Shown here in pieces: positions 6,659-14,316 of a DNA stretch of 23,617 nucleotides. The stretch comes from CAZCTC01 sp964501335 (GTDB lineage: Bacteria > Chloroflexota > Anaerolineae > B4-G1 > SLSP01): the NCBI GenBank assembly GCA_964501335.1, contig CAZCTC010000101.1:1-23617 (forward strand), given 5' to 3'. Position 1 is the first letter of the stretch. Each line of letters starts with the position of its first letter. The notes below the pieces were generated by a model. It did no database searches. It saw nothing but the letters and a program-made list of their open reading frames with translations, and was not told where the DNA came from. The position numbers were made by a program, and so were the translations under genes.

Positions 6659-7387
6659 TCACCCTTTTAATGGAGAAATCCGGCCGGAACCGGCAATCTG
6701 TTGAGTTATTTGAGGCGTTCCCACATAGAAAACATCGCCGGCCCCTCCGATGGAAATATTCAAGATCTGCCGGGCGGCAATAAAGACCTTTCCCGATCCA
6801 GAAATCACAATCTGAGCCTGTTCCATCGGTACTTCGGCCAGTTCCACCCGACCGGAACCGCTGATCCGTACCTCGGCCCGTTGCGCCGTGCCGGCAGCCG
6901 TCAGATTGCCGGCACCGCTGATCTCAGCCGAGATCGATTCGGTCTGCGCGCTCACCACCCGCACATTGCCGGAACCGGTCACCTTGAGCGCAAGTTGAGA
7001 AGCCGCCACTGAATCAACCCGGATATTCCCCGATCCGCTCACCTGTAATCGCAGCTGAGAACTGCCGATGGAAGCCGCGACGAAATTGCCCGACCCGCTC
7101 AGCACCACGGAATTCAGCCGGCTGCCTCGAATACGAATCGAGACCTTTCGGCTGATTTCCAGCAAAAAGACCCACCAATAGAACCACTCCCACCATTCCA
7201 GACTGTAGCCGATCAATAAACGCTCGCCATGGACTTCAACTTTAATCCGGGAAAGGATTTCTTCATCGGCCTCGATTTCAACGCTGCCCCGGCCGGCAAA
7301 TTCTTCCGATTGCTCAAAAATGGTGTCGGCATGACAGGCGATCGTAATTTCAGAAAAAGCACCCAGGTCAAAAGTTTTCTTAACCAT
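6659..7387 (-). CDS. DUF2807 (head GIN domain) beta-helix protein
   Basis: 242-aa protein of the DUF2807 family (putative auto-transporter adhesin, head GIN domain). Repeated SGSGN/SGAGN turns spaced about 20 residues apart (from about residue 96 to the C-terminus) give a right-handed beta-solenoid pattern. The ATG at 7387 is preceded on the - strand by GGAGA. Family members usually carry a signal peptide or lipobox and sit in the envelope; this one has neither at its N-terminus (MVKKTFDLGAF). It contains an odd aromatic cluster (W65, W66, W68, W71, W72) in a short hydrophobic stretch at about 64-77, which could touch a membrane or pack against the solenoid. Biological role is unknown. A repeat-family hairpin lies in its leader, and a convergent operon ends about 220 bp beyond its stop codon. 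Confidence 0.78.
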   Translation of the reverse strand: MVKKTFDLGAFSEITIACHADTIFEQSEEFAGRGSVEIEADEEILSRIKVEVHGERLLIGYSLEWWEWFYWWVFLLEISRKVSIRIRGSRLNSVVLSGSGNFVAASIGSSQLRLQVSGSGNIRVDSVAASQLALKVTGSGNVRVVSAQTESISAEISGAGNLTAAGTAQRAEVRISGSGRVELAEVPMEQAQIVISGSGKVFIAARQILNISIGGAGDVFYVGTPQITQQIAGSGRISPLKG

Positions 7388-7412
7388 TTTTCTCCATTTG
7401 AGTTTTTTTGTT

Positions 7413-7450
7413 TATGTTTTGGTGCGCATTCTGATGCGCACCAAAACATA
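7413..7450. repeat. Repeat-family hairpin 5, perfect 17-bp stem, tail missing
   Basis: TATGTTTTGGTGCGCAT (7413-7429) pairs with 7434-7450; the loop reads CAGA on the - strand, as in other copies. On the - strand it is followed by AAACAAAAAAACTC, the first part of the family spacer, and then directly by the ribosome site of the DUF2807 gene, so the tail is missing. The T-rich flank (GGCCTTTTCTTT) is on the + strand, opposite to both flanking genes. Confidence 0.85.
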
Positions 7451-7490
7451 GGCCTTTTCTTTGTACCCCCCATGCGCTTCTGCCCTGAAA

Positions 7491-9398
7491 TCAGAAGGTC
7501 TGCCCCAGCAGATTCCAATATTGCAGGACGAAGAGCAAAGCCAGCGCCAGCACGGTCAAAAGGGTATAATGCAGACGACTGAACCAGCCCCAATACCCTT
7601 TGATCCAGGCCATAACCGAAAAAACTGCCATCGCCAGACCCAACAACGCCATCACAACCGGTATCGCCATGAGCGATCCCATAACCGAAGGAATCTCAAA
7701 ATAGACATAGGGAACGCCAAAATGAGGATCGATCGCCCCAAAAACAGCGCCCAACCCGATCAAGAAAATCAGGGCCAGCAGACCAAATCCCACGGCTACC
7801 CAACGAGCGGCCCGGGCCGGCAACGGCTGAGGCGCGGCGAAGCGGCGACCGACAAAGAAAGCCACGATCCATCCTAAAAGGCTGACCAGGAAAAAAACGA
7901 TAAAGGCACCAATTGAAAGAGCGGCAAAAACGGAACCGGCATACCACGGCGTCTTCAGCGCAACATTGTAAGGAAGCGTACTCACCAAAATGCGCCCCCG
8001 ACCGCCGGCATCTTTATCAAAAATCGCCTGAACATCTCCCGCGCGCTCCCGAAAAACTCCGGGCGAGGTTTCAGCCATCTGAAAGGTCCGGGTTCCCAAC
8101 TGCAAAACCAGAAAACCCTCTTCATTTACAGAGACATTAACCGGCGATAAAAGGCGAAGAAATTTCTCAGGAGTCGAGTAATTGGTCCGCGACAGATAAT
8201 ATTCCCCGGCATAGCGCTGCAAAGATTGCCCTTTATCCGCCGGAGGCTGCAAAATAGAGACAGCCGCTTCGGGATAATAATGATCCATAAAGGCCTCATA
8301 AAGCGTCCCGCCGGCAACCTTTCCCATCGTCGTATTGTAACTTACATAAAGCCCCACATTTTTCTCGGGCAAAAGAAAAAGTCGGCTGTGAAAAAGAAAA
8401 GTCGCCCCGCCATGGCCGATCTCGGGCTGCCCGTTGAACGGTTCTTCGATAAACCCATGCGCCATCCCCGGAAGCAAAGGATTGTTGGTAAAATGTTGAC
8501 GATGCATTTCTTGAGCCGTCGCTTCCTGTAAAATCCGGATATCCCCATAACGCCCATCTTGTAGATGAGCGATCATAAAATGCGCGATATCCTCAGCGGA
8601 AGCACTCAAAGCGCCGGCCGGAATTCCATTGATGATCTCAAAATCTCCGGCAAGGTAACTGCCCTGAGAATAATTGTAGCCCTGCGACATATCGGGAGCG
8701 ATGTCGGCCGGCACCGGCTGGCGAAAGGTGCTGTGCGTCATCTCCAACGGCTTGAAAATATGGTTCTCTATATATTGTTCGAAAGGTTCCCCGGAAACCC
8801 GCTCGACAATGTAACCTGCCAGAGAGGCTCCATAATTGGAGTAAGCCGAAACCTGTCCCGGCGGAAAAACGCGCGCAGGAATGTTCTCCTTTAACATCTG
8901 CCCTAAAGGAACGAGCCGGTCGGGCGTGAGATAAAAAAGCCCCTGCCCCTTATCTTCAAAACCGGCCGTATGAGCCATTAAATGGGCCAGCGTAATCGGC
9001 TCCGGAAAGGTCGCCGGAAGCTGGAAATCCAGATAGGTATTGACATCGGCATTGAGATCCAGTTTCCCCTGCTCGACCAGCTGCATCACCGCGGTCCAGG
9101 TGAAAAGCTTGGAGATCGAGCCGGGCCGGAAAAGAGTCCGCGCCGGATCGACAGGGGTTCGCCTTTCGACATCAGCATAGCCGTAACCTTTAGAAAAAAG
9201 GATCTTGCCATCGCGCACGACCACCACAACAGCCCCGGCGATGTGATTGGCGGCCAGCTGGGTATTGATCGCACCATCCAGGAAAGCCTCGACTTCAGCC
9301 GGATCGGTAGGCCCCTCGGCAGCCCGGACCGGGAACGGGGTCAGCAGCATCAAAAGGCAGCAGGTAATAAGACAGACAGACCGGAAAACTTTACCCAT
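7491..9398 (-). CDS. Membrane-anchored class C beta-lactamase-family serine hydrolase
   Basis: 635-aa serine hydrolase of the beta-lactamase (class C)/penicillin-binding-protein-like family, exported and then anchored by C-terminal membrane helices. A signal peptide occupies residues 1-27 (cleavage near VRAAEG). The catalytic set is complete: SxxK as S94-I-S-K97, YSN at 186-188 and HGG at 329-331. Four hydrophobic segments follow at about 488-516, 531-553, 571-597 and 609-628. Such proteins are usually D-peptidases, esterases or of unknown substrate rather than true antibiotic-resistance enzymes, so a resistance role should not be assumed. The start is supported by GGAGGGGGAG just upstream on the - strand. 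The phosphotransferase gene ends only 17 bp before the start, so both are probably one transcript. Confidence 0.88.
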   Translation of the reverse strand: MGKVFRSVCLITCCLLMLLTPFPVRAAEGPTDPAEVEAFLDGAINTQLAANHIAGAVVVVVRDGKILFSKGYGYADVERRTPVDPARTLFRPGSISKLFTWTAVMQLVEQGKLDLNADVNTYLDFQLPATFPEPITLAHLMAHTAGFEDKGQGLFYLTPDRLVPLGQMLKENIPARVFPPGQVSAYSNYGASLAGYIVERVSGEPFEQYIENHIFKPLEMTHSTFRQPVPADIAPDMSQGYNYSQGSYLAGDFEIINGIPAGALSASAEDIAHFMIAHLQDGRYGDIRILQEATAQEMHRQHFTNNPLLPGMAHGFIEEPFNGQPEIGHGGATFLFHSRLFLLPEKNVGLYVSYNTTMGKVAGGTLYEAFMDHYYPEAAVSILQPPADKGQSLQRYAGEYYLSRTNYSTPEKFLRLLSPVNVSVNEEGFLVLQLGTRTFQMAETSPGVFRERAGDVQAIFDKDAGGRGRILVSTLPYNVALKTPWYAGSVFAALSIGAFIVFFLVSLLGWIVAFFVGRRFAAPQPLPARAARWVAVGFGLLALIFLIGLGAVFGAIDPHFGVPYVYFEIPSVMGSLMAIPVVMALLGLAMAVFSVMAWIKGYWGWFSRLHYTLLTVLALALLFVLQYWNLLGQTF

Positions 9399-9415
9399 AG
9401 CTCCCCCTCCTTGAT

Positions 9416-10453
9416 TTACCGCACAACTTCATCAGGACATAAACTCTCAGCTAACCAACGTTCCATTTCTGAAAAAGGAACCCCCGTCAGAGAATACCAG
9501 CTGTCATAAACCTGTTTCAAGGCCGGAGCCTGCCGGCGAATCTGAGTCTCAGCCCCCGAACGCATCCCCAATTGATCCGCCCCGTTTCTGACCGAAATTG
9601 CCACAATCAACAGACGTTTGAAACTGGCCAGGGCCTCGAAATAAGCCAGATCTTCAACCCGGCAACCAGATAATCGCTCATATTCCTGTAAAATCGGCTC
9701 CCGCCACCGCCAATCCTCATGGGACCCTACCAGCAACAAAGTCCAGGCCAGATCCATGCGGGGATCCCCTACCCCCAGCTGCGTCCAATCGATCACCCGG
9801 CAGCTCCCATCGGGGCTTAAAATAACATTGGCAGGATGATAATCCAGATGCACCATCGCCGGCGGCCGCGGAGAAATGCCTTTGCTATGCTCAATCAACC
9901 ACGCCATCCCTGGCCGGAAATCAGATACGGCAAAATGGGTCACAATCCCCTCGATATATCGCAAATCCCGCGGGATGACGAAAGAAGAGTCCGCGTAAAG
10001 GGCCGGATCATCCACAAAGGAATGCCAATCCAGCGAATGCAACTGCACCAACAGTTCACAAAACCGGTGCATCAACAACGGCCGCTGGATCTCAGGGCCA
10101 TGAAACAAAGCCCCCCAGAGGACCTCCCCCGGGATCTTTTCCATGATCATAAAAGGACGGCCAAACCACTGCGTATCCAACTCCACCGCCACGACTTCCG
10201 GAACAGGATACCCCATCTGATAGAGCCAGCGCATTCCAGAGGATTCCTGCTGCGCTTTAACCACGGCATCCCCGCCCGAATAAAAACGGGCAATTAAGGA
10301 ACGGAGCCGGCACGCATCGGCCACCCCCATCTCTAACGTAAAAGCATAGACATCGCTCTCCCATCCGCTGTTAAGGCATTCCAGGCTTGCCACCCGGACC
10401 TCACCTTCATGAGGGAAACATTGCCGGCAATAGGTTTCAAGTTGTGGTTGCAT
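9416..10453 (-). CDS. APH-family (aminoglycoside phosphotransferase-like) kinase
   Basis: 345-aa protein of the APH/choline-kinase fold (protein-kinase-like small-molecule kinases). The catalytic loop is H202-L-D204-Y-H-P-A-N209 and the metal-binding Asp is D222 in VIDW. The N-lobe contains the nucleotide-loop-like LNSGWESDVYAF (27-38) and the family-typical FMIMEKIPGE (101-110). Members phosphorylate aminoglycosides, macrolides, homoserine, choline or unknown sugars and amines, and the sequence does not say which. The ATG at 10453 has only a weak purine-rich ribosome site (GAAGAGAAA). It is the first gene of a - strand pair with the beta-lactamase-like hydrolase. Antibiotic resistance is one possibility, but most environmental homologs have metabolic roles. 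Confidence 0.82.
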   Translation of the reverse strand: MQPQLETYCRQCFPHEGEVRVASLECLNSGWESDVYAFTLEMGVADACRLRSLIARFYSGGDAVVKAQQESSGMRWLYQMGYPVPEVVAVELDTQWFGRPFMIMEKIPGEVLWGALFHGPEIQRPLLMHRFCELLVQLHSLDWHSFVDDPALYADSSFVIPRDLRYIEGIVTHFAVSDFRPGMAWLIEHSKGISPRPPAMVHLDYHPANVILSPDGSCRVIDWTQLGVGDPRMDLAWTLLLVGSHEDWRWREPILQEYERLSGCRVEDLAYFEALASFKRLLIVAISVRNGADQLGMRSGAETQIRRQAPALKQVYDSWYSLTGVPFSEMERWLAESLCPDEVVR

Positions 10454-10475
10454 AATTTTCTCTTCAAGTTTTTAA

Positions 10476-10540
10476 GGTCAGGAGACCAGTTTTTTCCTGG
10501 TAAGAAACGATGCCTTGAATAAGGAAGAGCGCTTTTTTAG
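10476..10540 (-). repeat. Repeat-family tail 6, diverged (reverse orientation)
   Basis: On the - strand, hairpin 6 is followed by TAAAAAAGCGCTCTTCC, GCATCGTTTCTTACCAGG and AAAAAACTGGT, matching the family blocks AAAAAACTCTC, GCGTCGCTTTTTACCGGG and ACCGGT with substitutions. The inner ACCAG/CTGGT pair (loop GAAAAAA) corresponds to ACCGG/CCGGT in copy 10, a compensatory change. It lies in the leader of the phosphotransferase gene. Confidence 0.65.
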
Positions 10541-10572
10541 ACTGTCGCGCGCCCTCGGGGGCGCGCGACAGT
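10541..10572. repeat. Repeat-family hairpin 6, perfect 14-bp GC-rich stem
   Basis: ACTGTCGCGCGCCC (10541-10554) pairs perfectly with 10559-10572 around TCGG. The + strand side has CCTTTTTCTC; the - strand side has CTAAAAAAG. As a terminator it would work on the + strand, although both flanking genes are on the - strand. Confidence 0.85.
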
Positions 10573-10593
10573 CCTTTTTCTCTCCCTCAAAAA

Positions 10594-12096
10594 CTATTCC
10601 AGGATAGGAGCCTGAAAATGCCGGCCGTCGGCTTTACAGAGCTGCTGGAACAATTTGCGTGCAGAAAGCGCCGCCGTAGGCAGGCCGCCGCCCGGTTCAA
10701 CCCACTGTCCAATCATATAGAAGTTTTCCAATCCCGGCAAGGTCTTCTCCATCCCCTTGCCGAACATAAACTTCACCGTTTCCGGCGTGACCATCCAACC
10801 TTCCATCGACCCCTTCCAGTTGGCGGTGTAACGCTCGGTGGTCAGGGGAGTAGCCACATCCACCACCTCAATCTGCGCCTTGATCCCGGGCAGACGGCGT
10901 TCCAGCTGCTCAATCACCAGATCGGCTACCCGCTGCTTCTCCGCCGCATAGGCCGCCGGATCACCACCCAGGGCCTTCCAGTATTCATAATTCGCCATGA
11001 AGATCGTCGTCACCACCGATTTTCCCGCCGGCGCCATGGTGGGATCGCAGCAAAAATGGCGGAGAGAAATCGTCTCCCGCTCCTGGCCGTCGATCTTAAT
11101 CGCCGGATCAATCCGGGCCACCACCATATGCGGCTCCAAAGAGAGATCGCGGTTGATCCCTAAGGAAACCTGTACCGTCGGAGCAAACATAGGCAGTTGC
11201 TCATAATATCCGCGGATGGTTTCATTGATATACTTACCTTCCAGCAAATTGAAAATGGTGCTGTGACCATCCGCCGCCGAAACAATCCGATCGCCGCGAT
11301 AAGTGGTACCGTCCGTCAGCTGAAGACCGACCGCCTGACCATCCTCGACCAGGATTTTGCTCACCCGCGCCTTATAATGGATTTCACCGCCGAGGCTCAA
11401 ATAACGCCGCTCCATCGCCCGGGCAAATTCCAGCGACCCGCCCACCGGATAACCGGCATCCTGCCGGTGCATCCAGGCCATCATCATTACAAAGCCGATT
11501 GCCGAGAAATCATCCATATCGCTATAGACACTGGAGAAGGCCTCCTTCATAAAAGGATCCTGGAACCGGGCCGTGACATCTTCCATGGTCAACTTCGACC
11601 ACTTGTTCAACGCCGGCAACAACGTGAGCATTTTCAGCCCCATCCCCACCGAATCCAGAATTCCCTCAGGACCGTCGACCGGCATCTCCATCTGCGTCAT
11701 CTGGCGAATCGCCCCGGTCAATTCCGAAATCCAATGGCTGTCGACCGGCGCCAATTCCTTCATATGAGCTTCCAACCGATCGATATTGGTATAAAGAAAA
11801 AGAACCTTCCCCTCACGTCCCTCATAACGCATGTAGTAATCGTGATTGACCATCGTGCGACCCTGCGCCACTCCCAGCTCGCGCCAGATCTGATTGAAAG
11901 AAGAATCGGGATTGGAACCGACCAGCCAATGGACACAGCCGTCGAAAACATAGCCGTTACGTTTCCAGCCCGTACACAGTCCGCCGGGAACCGAATGTAG
12001 TTCGAATATCTGCGTCTTGTAACCGTTCATCTGTCCATAACAACCGGCAGCCAGCCCCGCAATCCCCCCACCCACGATCAAAATCGATTTTTCCAC
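10594..12096 (-). CDS. FAD-dependent oxidoreductase, phytoene desaturase/CrtISO-like
   Basis: 500-aa flavoprotein of the phytoene desaturase/carotenoid isomerase-like family. The dinucleotide-binding motif is at the very N-terminus: ILIVGGGIAGLAAG (5-18), then the ribose-binding acidic residue in IFELHSVPGGLCTG, a standard amine-oxidase/CrtI pattern. The C-terminal FYMIGQWVEPGGGLPTAALS is the second FAD-binding segment typical of CrtI-type enzymes. The start is GTG at 12096, with GAAGGAG 7 bases upstream. Family members desaturate or isomerise polyenes or act on other lipids. No other carotenoid gene is nearby, so the substrate is open. It is transcribed away from the NYN gene, with a repeat-family element between them. 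Confidence 0.85.
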   Translation of the reverse strand: MEKSILIVGGGIAGLAAGCYGQMNGYKTQIFELHSVPGGLCTGWKRNGYVFDGCVHWLVGSNPDSSFNQIWRELGVAQGRTMVNHDYYMRYEGREGKVLFLYTNIDRLEAHMKELAPVDSHWISELTGAIRQMTQMEMPVDGPEGILDSVGMGLKMLTLLPALNKWSKLTMEDVTARFQDPFMKEAFSSVYSDMDDFSAIGFVMMMAWMHRQDAGYPVGGSLEFARAMERRYLSLGGEIHYKARVSKILVEDGQAVGLQLTDGTTYRGDRIVSAADGHSTIFNLLEGKYINETIRGYYEQLPMFAPTVQVSLGINRDLSLEPHMVVARIDPAIKIDGQERETISLRHFCCDPTMAPAGKSVVTTIFMANYEYWKALGGDPAAYAAEKQRVADLVIEQLERRLPGIKAQIEVVDVATPLTTERYTANWKGSMEGWMVTPETVKFMFGKGMEKTLPGLENFYMIGQWVEPGGGLPTAALSARKLFQQLCKADGRHFQAPILE

Positions 12097-12220
12097 CGCA
12101 CCACTCCTTCTCTGCTAAAAGGGTTATGTTTTTGAATTACAACTTACACCTTACGAGAAGGAACAGCGGAAAGTTGCAAAAATAACGGCCTGTGCGGGCA
12201 GTCCGGGAAAAAAGCCCATA

Positions 12221-12243
12221 TTTTCGCGCTGACAGTGCGAAAA
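12221..12243. repeat. Repeat-family hairpin 3, weak stem
   Basis: TTTTCGCGC (12221-12229) pairs with GTGCGAAAA (12235-12243), including one G-U pair, around TGACA. It is the poorest hairpin of the family. It keeps the usual surroundings: GGGAAAAAAGCCC before it and ATAAATAAAAAACTCTCCCCC after it. Confidence 0.7.
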
Positions 12244-12312
12244 CATAAATAAAAAACTCTCCCCCATCCAGCGCGTCGTATCTGACCGAAAAAGGAACAT
12301 TTGCGGGACACA
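12244..12312 (+). repeat. Repeat-family tail 3
   Basis: It contains AAATAAAAAACTCTCCCCC, ATCCAGCGCGTCG, TATCTGACCGAAAAAGG and ATTTGCGGGACAC. It lies between the divergent FAD oxidoreductase and NYN genes. The rest of the gap 12097-12519 holds the NYN promoter and leader; nothing is recognised in 12120-12210. Confidence 0.88.
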
Positions 12313-12370
12313 AAGAACTGGCCGTAAATCCAGCAAACGAACAACCGCATAGGTTCAAAAAATTAAAACA

Positions 12371-12399
12371 TTGACAAACCCTATCTTTTAGAGTATATT
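12371..12399 (+). promoter_or_regulatory. Strong sigma-70-type promoter before the NYN gene
   Basis: A perfect TTGACA (12371-12376), an optimal 17-bp spacer and TATATT (12394-12399). Transcription should start near 12406, about 115 bases before the NYN start codon, leaving a long structured leader. Confidence 0.75.
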
Positions 12400-12405
12400 C
12401 TAGCC

Positions 12406-12506
12406 ATTAAAACCCGCGAATGATCGCGTTGGAAGATTCCAACGAATTCCGATTATTCGCTATAAATACCCCAGGGAGTGCACAAGCACTCCCTGAATTT
12501 TTATTT
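12406..12506 (+). ncRNA. Candidate structured leader or small RNA upstream of the NYN gene
   Basis: Between the predicted start of transcription and the NYN gene lie three stem-loops: CGCGA-ATGA-TCGCG (about 12415-12428), GTTGG-AAGATT-CCAAC (about 12428-12443), and CAGGGAGTGC-ACAA-GCACTCCCTG (12472-12495). The last is a perfect 10-bp stem followed by AATTTTTATTT. With a strong promoter before it and a terminator-like end, the region could make an RNA of about 95-100 nt on its own, or act as an attenuating leader for the nuclease. No known RNA family was recognised. Confidence 0.45.
12472..12505 (+). terminator. Terminator-like hairpin in the NYN leader
   Basis: CAGGGAGTGC (12472-12481), loop ACAA, GCACTCCCTG (12486-12495), then AATTTTTATT. 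It has a different sequence from the repeat-family hairpins and lies just 15 bases before the NYN start codon. Termination here would prevent NYN expression unless overcome. Confidence 0.6.
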
Positions 12507-12519
12507 CCAAAGACTAAGT

Positions 12520-13110
12520 ATGAAACTTCGCATTTTTGTCGATTTCTGGAATTTCCAATTATCCTTCAATAAATTTGCCCCTCAAAATTCCAAGCCGGAT
12601 TGGAAAAAACTTTTTCCCTGGTTAATAACAGCCACTTCAACCTGCCTGGCTCAACCACTAAGTTTTGAAGGAGCAACCGTATATCTATCCTATGATCCAC
12701 GATCGGAAAAGGATAAGAGTTTACGTAACTGGGCTAACAACTTTCTAGATAGACTCCCCGGTATTCAAGTTACCGCCCTTGAAAGAAAACCTAAAAGTTC
12801 ACCTATTTGTCCCACATGTCACAAACCGATTGATATATGCCCTCATTGTAAAACTCCCATCGATGCCATGATAGAAAAGGGAGTTGATACCTCAATTGTT
12901 ACAGATCTCTTGAGTCTGGCCTGGGAAGGCTCTTGGGAAGTTGCTGTTTTGCTCTCTGCTGATCGCGATTTTATTCCTTCTGTCGAACGATTGCAGGACA
13001 AAGGTTTTAAAGTTATCAATGCCCATTTTCCTCCTTTGGGAATGGACCTGGCACGAAGCTGTTGGGCCAGCTTAGATTTAAAAACAGCATTGCCCGATAT
13101 AACCCGATAA
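12520..13110 (+). CDS. NYN-domain (PIN-like) putative ribonuclease with zinc-ribbon insertion
   Basis: 196-aa NYN/LabA-type protein. The acidic metal-binding residues expected for the PIN/NYN fold are visible: D8 (VDFWN), D123 in EKGVDTSIVTDLL, and D148 and D150 in LLSADRDF. An insertion holds two CxxC pairs, C97/C100 and C107/C110, which should bind one zinc; this zinc-ribbon insert occurs in some bacterial NYN proteins. The ATG at 12520 is chosen since it begins at the first strand of the fold (MKLRIFVDFWN); the upstream in-frame ATG is in the leader hairpin. No good ribosome site is visible. The gene is AT-richer than its neighbours, suggesting different origin. NYN proteins cleave RNA in turnover, processing or defence; the specific target here is unknown. 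A WYL regulator follows 41 bp downstream. Confidence 0.8.
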   Translation: MKLRIFVDFWNFQLSFNKFAPQNSKPDWKKLFPWLITATSTCLAQPLSFEGATVYLSYDPRSEKDKSLRNWANNFLDRLPGIQVTALERKPKSSPICPTCHKPIDICPHCKTPIDAMIEKGVDTSIVTDLLSLAWEGSWEVAVLLSADRDFIPSVERLQDKGFKVINAHFPPLGMDLARSCWASLDLKTALPDITR

Positions 13111-13151
13111 ATTCACCAGGAAATCTACCTGCCACCAATTTCAAATTAACT

Positions 13152-14120
13152 ATGCCCAACCACGCTACCCGACTGCTGTCGCTAATATTGATCCTGCAAT
13201 CGCGCCCCACCTGGAAAGCCGGAGAGATCGCCGCCGAACTGGACGTCTCCGAGCGGACCGTCCATCGCTACATGAGCGACCTGGAAGAGATGGGAATTCC
13301 CATCTACACCGAACGCGGCCCTTGCGGTGGATTCGGTCTGCTGCGCGGCTACCGGCTGCCGCCGATGGTCTTCACCGCCGAAGAAGCCACCGTCCTCACC
13401 ATGGGCGCCAACCTGGTACGCCAGCTCTGGGGCCAGACCTACCAGGATACCGCCACCGCGGCCCTCGCCAAACTGCACAAAGTCCTGCCCGACGACCTGC
13501 GGCAGGAAATCGCCGAAGCCCAGCAATCGCTCCACGTCGCCGGACTGACCGCGCCCAGCCCCCGGCCCTGGGAGCCCACCCTGCATACCCTGCGGGCCGC
13601 CCTGACCCGCCGTCAGGTCGTCCAATGCGAATACCTCGACGCCTCTCTGGAAATGACCGAACGGGAAATCGATCCCTACGCCCTGGTTTTCACCATGGGC
13701 TACTGGTATTTGATCGCCTACTGCCACCTGCGCCAGGCCCAACGCTTCTTCCGCGTCGACCGCATCCTGCATCCCACCCTGCTGAAACAAAGTTACACCA
13801 TTCCCGCCGACTTCTCCGTCAAGCAATATTTGCAAGAAGCCTCTAAAATGAGCCCCCGCGACCCCGCCGTCATCCATCTTGATCCAGTCGTCGCGCCGCT
13901 GGCTAAAGAACGTTTCGGACACTGGCTGCCGATCGAAATGCACGAAGACGGCTCCGCCACCGCCCGCTTTGAAATCAGCAACCTGGAATGGACCATCGGC
14001 TGGGCCTTGAGCTGGGGCAGCATGGCCCGGGTCCTCGCACCGGATTACCTTGTCAAACGCGTCCAGGAAGAAGCCGAAGCCATCGTGAAGAGGTACCAGG
14101 ACGTAAAACGTGAACCCTGA
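13152..14120 (+). CDS. HTH-WYL transcriptional regulator (YafY type)
   Basis: 322-aa regulator with an N-terminal winged helix (about 3-62; LDVSERTVHRYMSDLEEMGIPIYTERG is the recognition helix and wing, GGFGLLRGYRLPP the linker), a middle region and a WYL domain (about 140-210) with W185-Y-L187. WYL domains bind nucleic acid or nucleotide ligands, and several family members control phage-defence or DNA-damage genes. The start ATG at 13152 (MPNHATRLLSLILILQ) fits the family N-terminus; the longer frame reading back into the NYN gene is unlikely. No clear ribosome site precedes it. Its placement just after the NYN nuclease is compatible with co-transcription, but its GC-rich, normal composition differs from that gene, so functional linkage is only a hypothesis. 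Confidence 0.85.
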   Translation: MPNHATRLLSLILILQSRPTWKAGEIAAELDVSERTVHRYMSDLEEMGIPIYTERGPCGGFGLLRGYRLPPMVFTAEEATVLTMGANLVRQLWGQTYQDTATAALAKLHKVLPDDLRQEIAEAQQSLHVAGLTAPSPRPWEPTLHTLRAALTRRQVVQCEYLDASLEMTEREIDPYALVFTMGYWYLIAYCHLRQAQRFFRVDRILHPTLLKQSYTIPADFSVKQYLQEASKMSPRDPAVIHLDPVVAPLAKERFGHWLPIEMHEDGSATARFEISNLEWTIGWALSWGSMARVLAPDYLVKRVQEEAEAIVKRYQDVKREP

Positions 14121-14213
14121 CAGGGAAAACGTAAAAAAGGATAATTTTGGTCTTGGACTTGTCAAGCATCCCTTTTCCCAAACCCCTCTCCCACCAACCA
14201 TCACGTTTTACGT
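14101..14213. repeat. 13-bp perfect inverted repeat flanking 87 bp
   Basis: ACGTAAAACGTGA (14101-14113, overlapping the end of the WYL gene) is the exact reverse complement of TCACGTTTTACGT (14201-14213). The interval contains another ACGTAAAA (14130-14137 approximately) and no gene. It may be a decayed insertion or a simple-sequence family; no transposase or target duplication was identified. Confidence 0.5.
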
Positions 14214-14316
14214 TTTAGATCGACTCTCCAAACAATCTCCCCCCTCCCTTCACAGATCCTTCACATAACTCCGTTATACTCATCCTAAACAAACGGTATT
14301 TAGTTGAGGTGATAAA

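Noticed and set aside
9416..10453. Annotating the pair as antibiotic-resistance genes
   Set aside because: Fold-level motifs only; both families are dominated by non-resistance members and there is no mobile context.
12478..12519. Upstream ATG for the NYN gene
   Set aside because: It lies inside the terminator-like hairpin and adds residues not belonging to the NYN fold.
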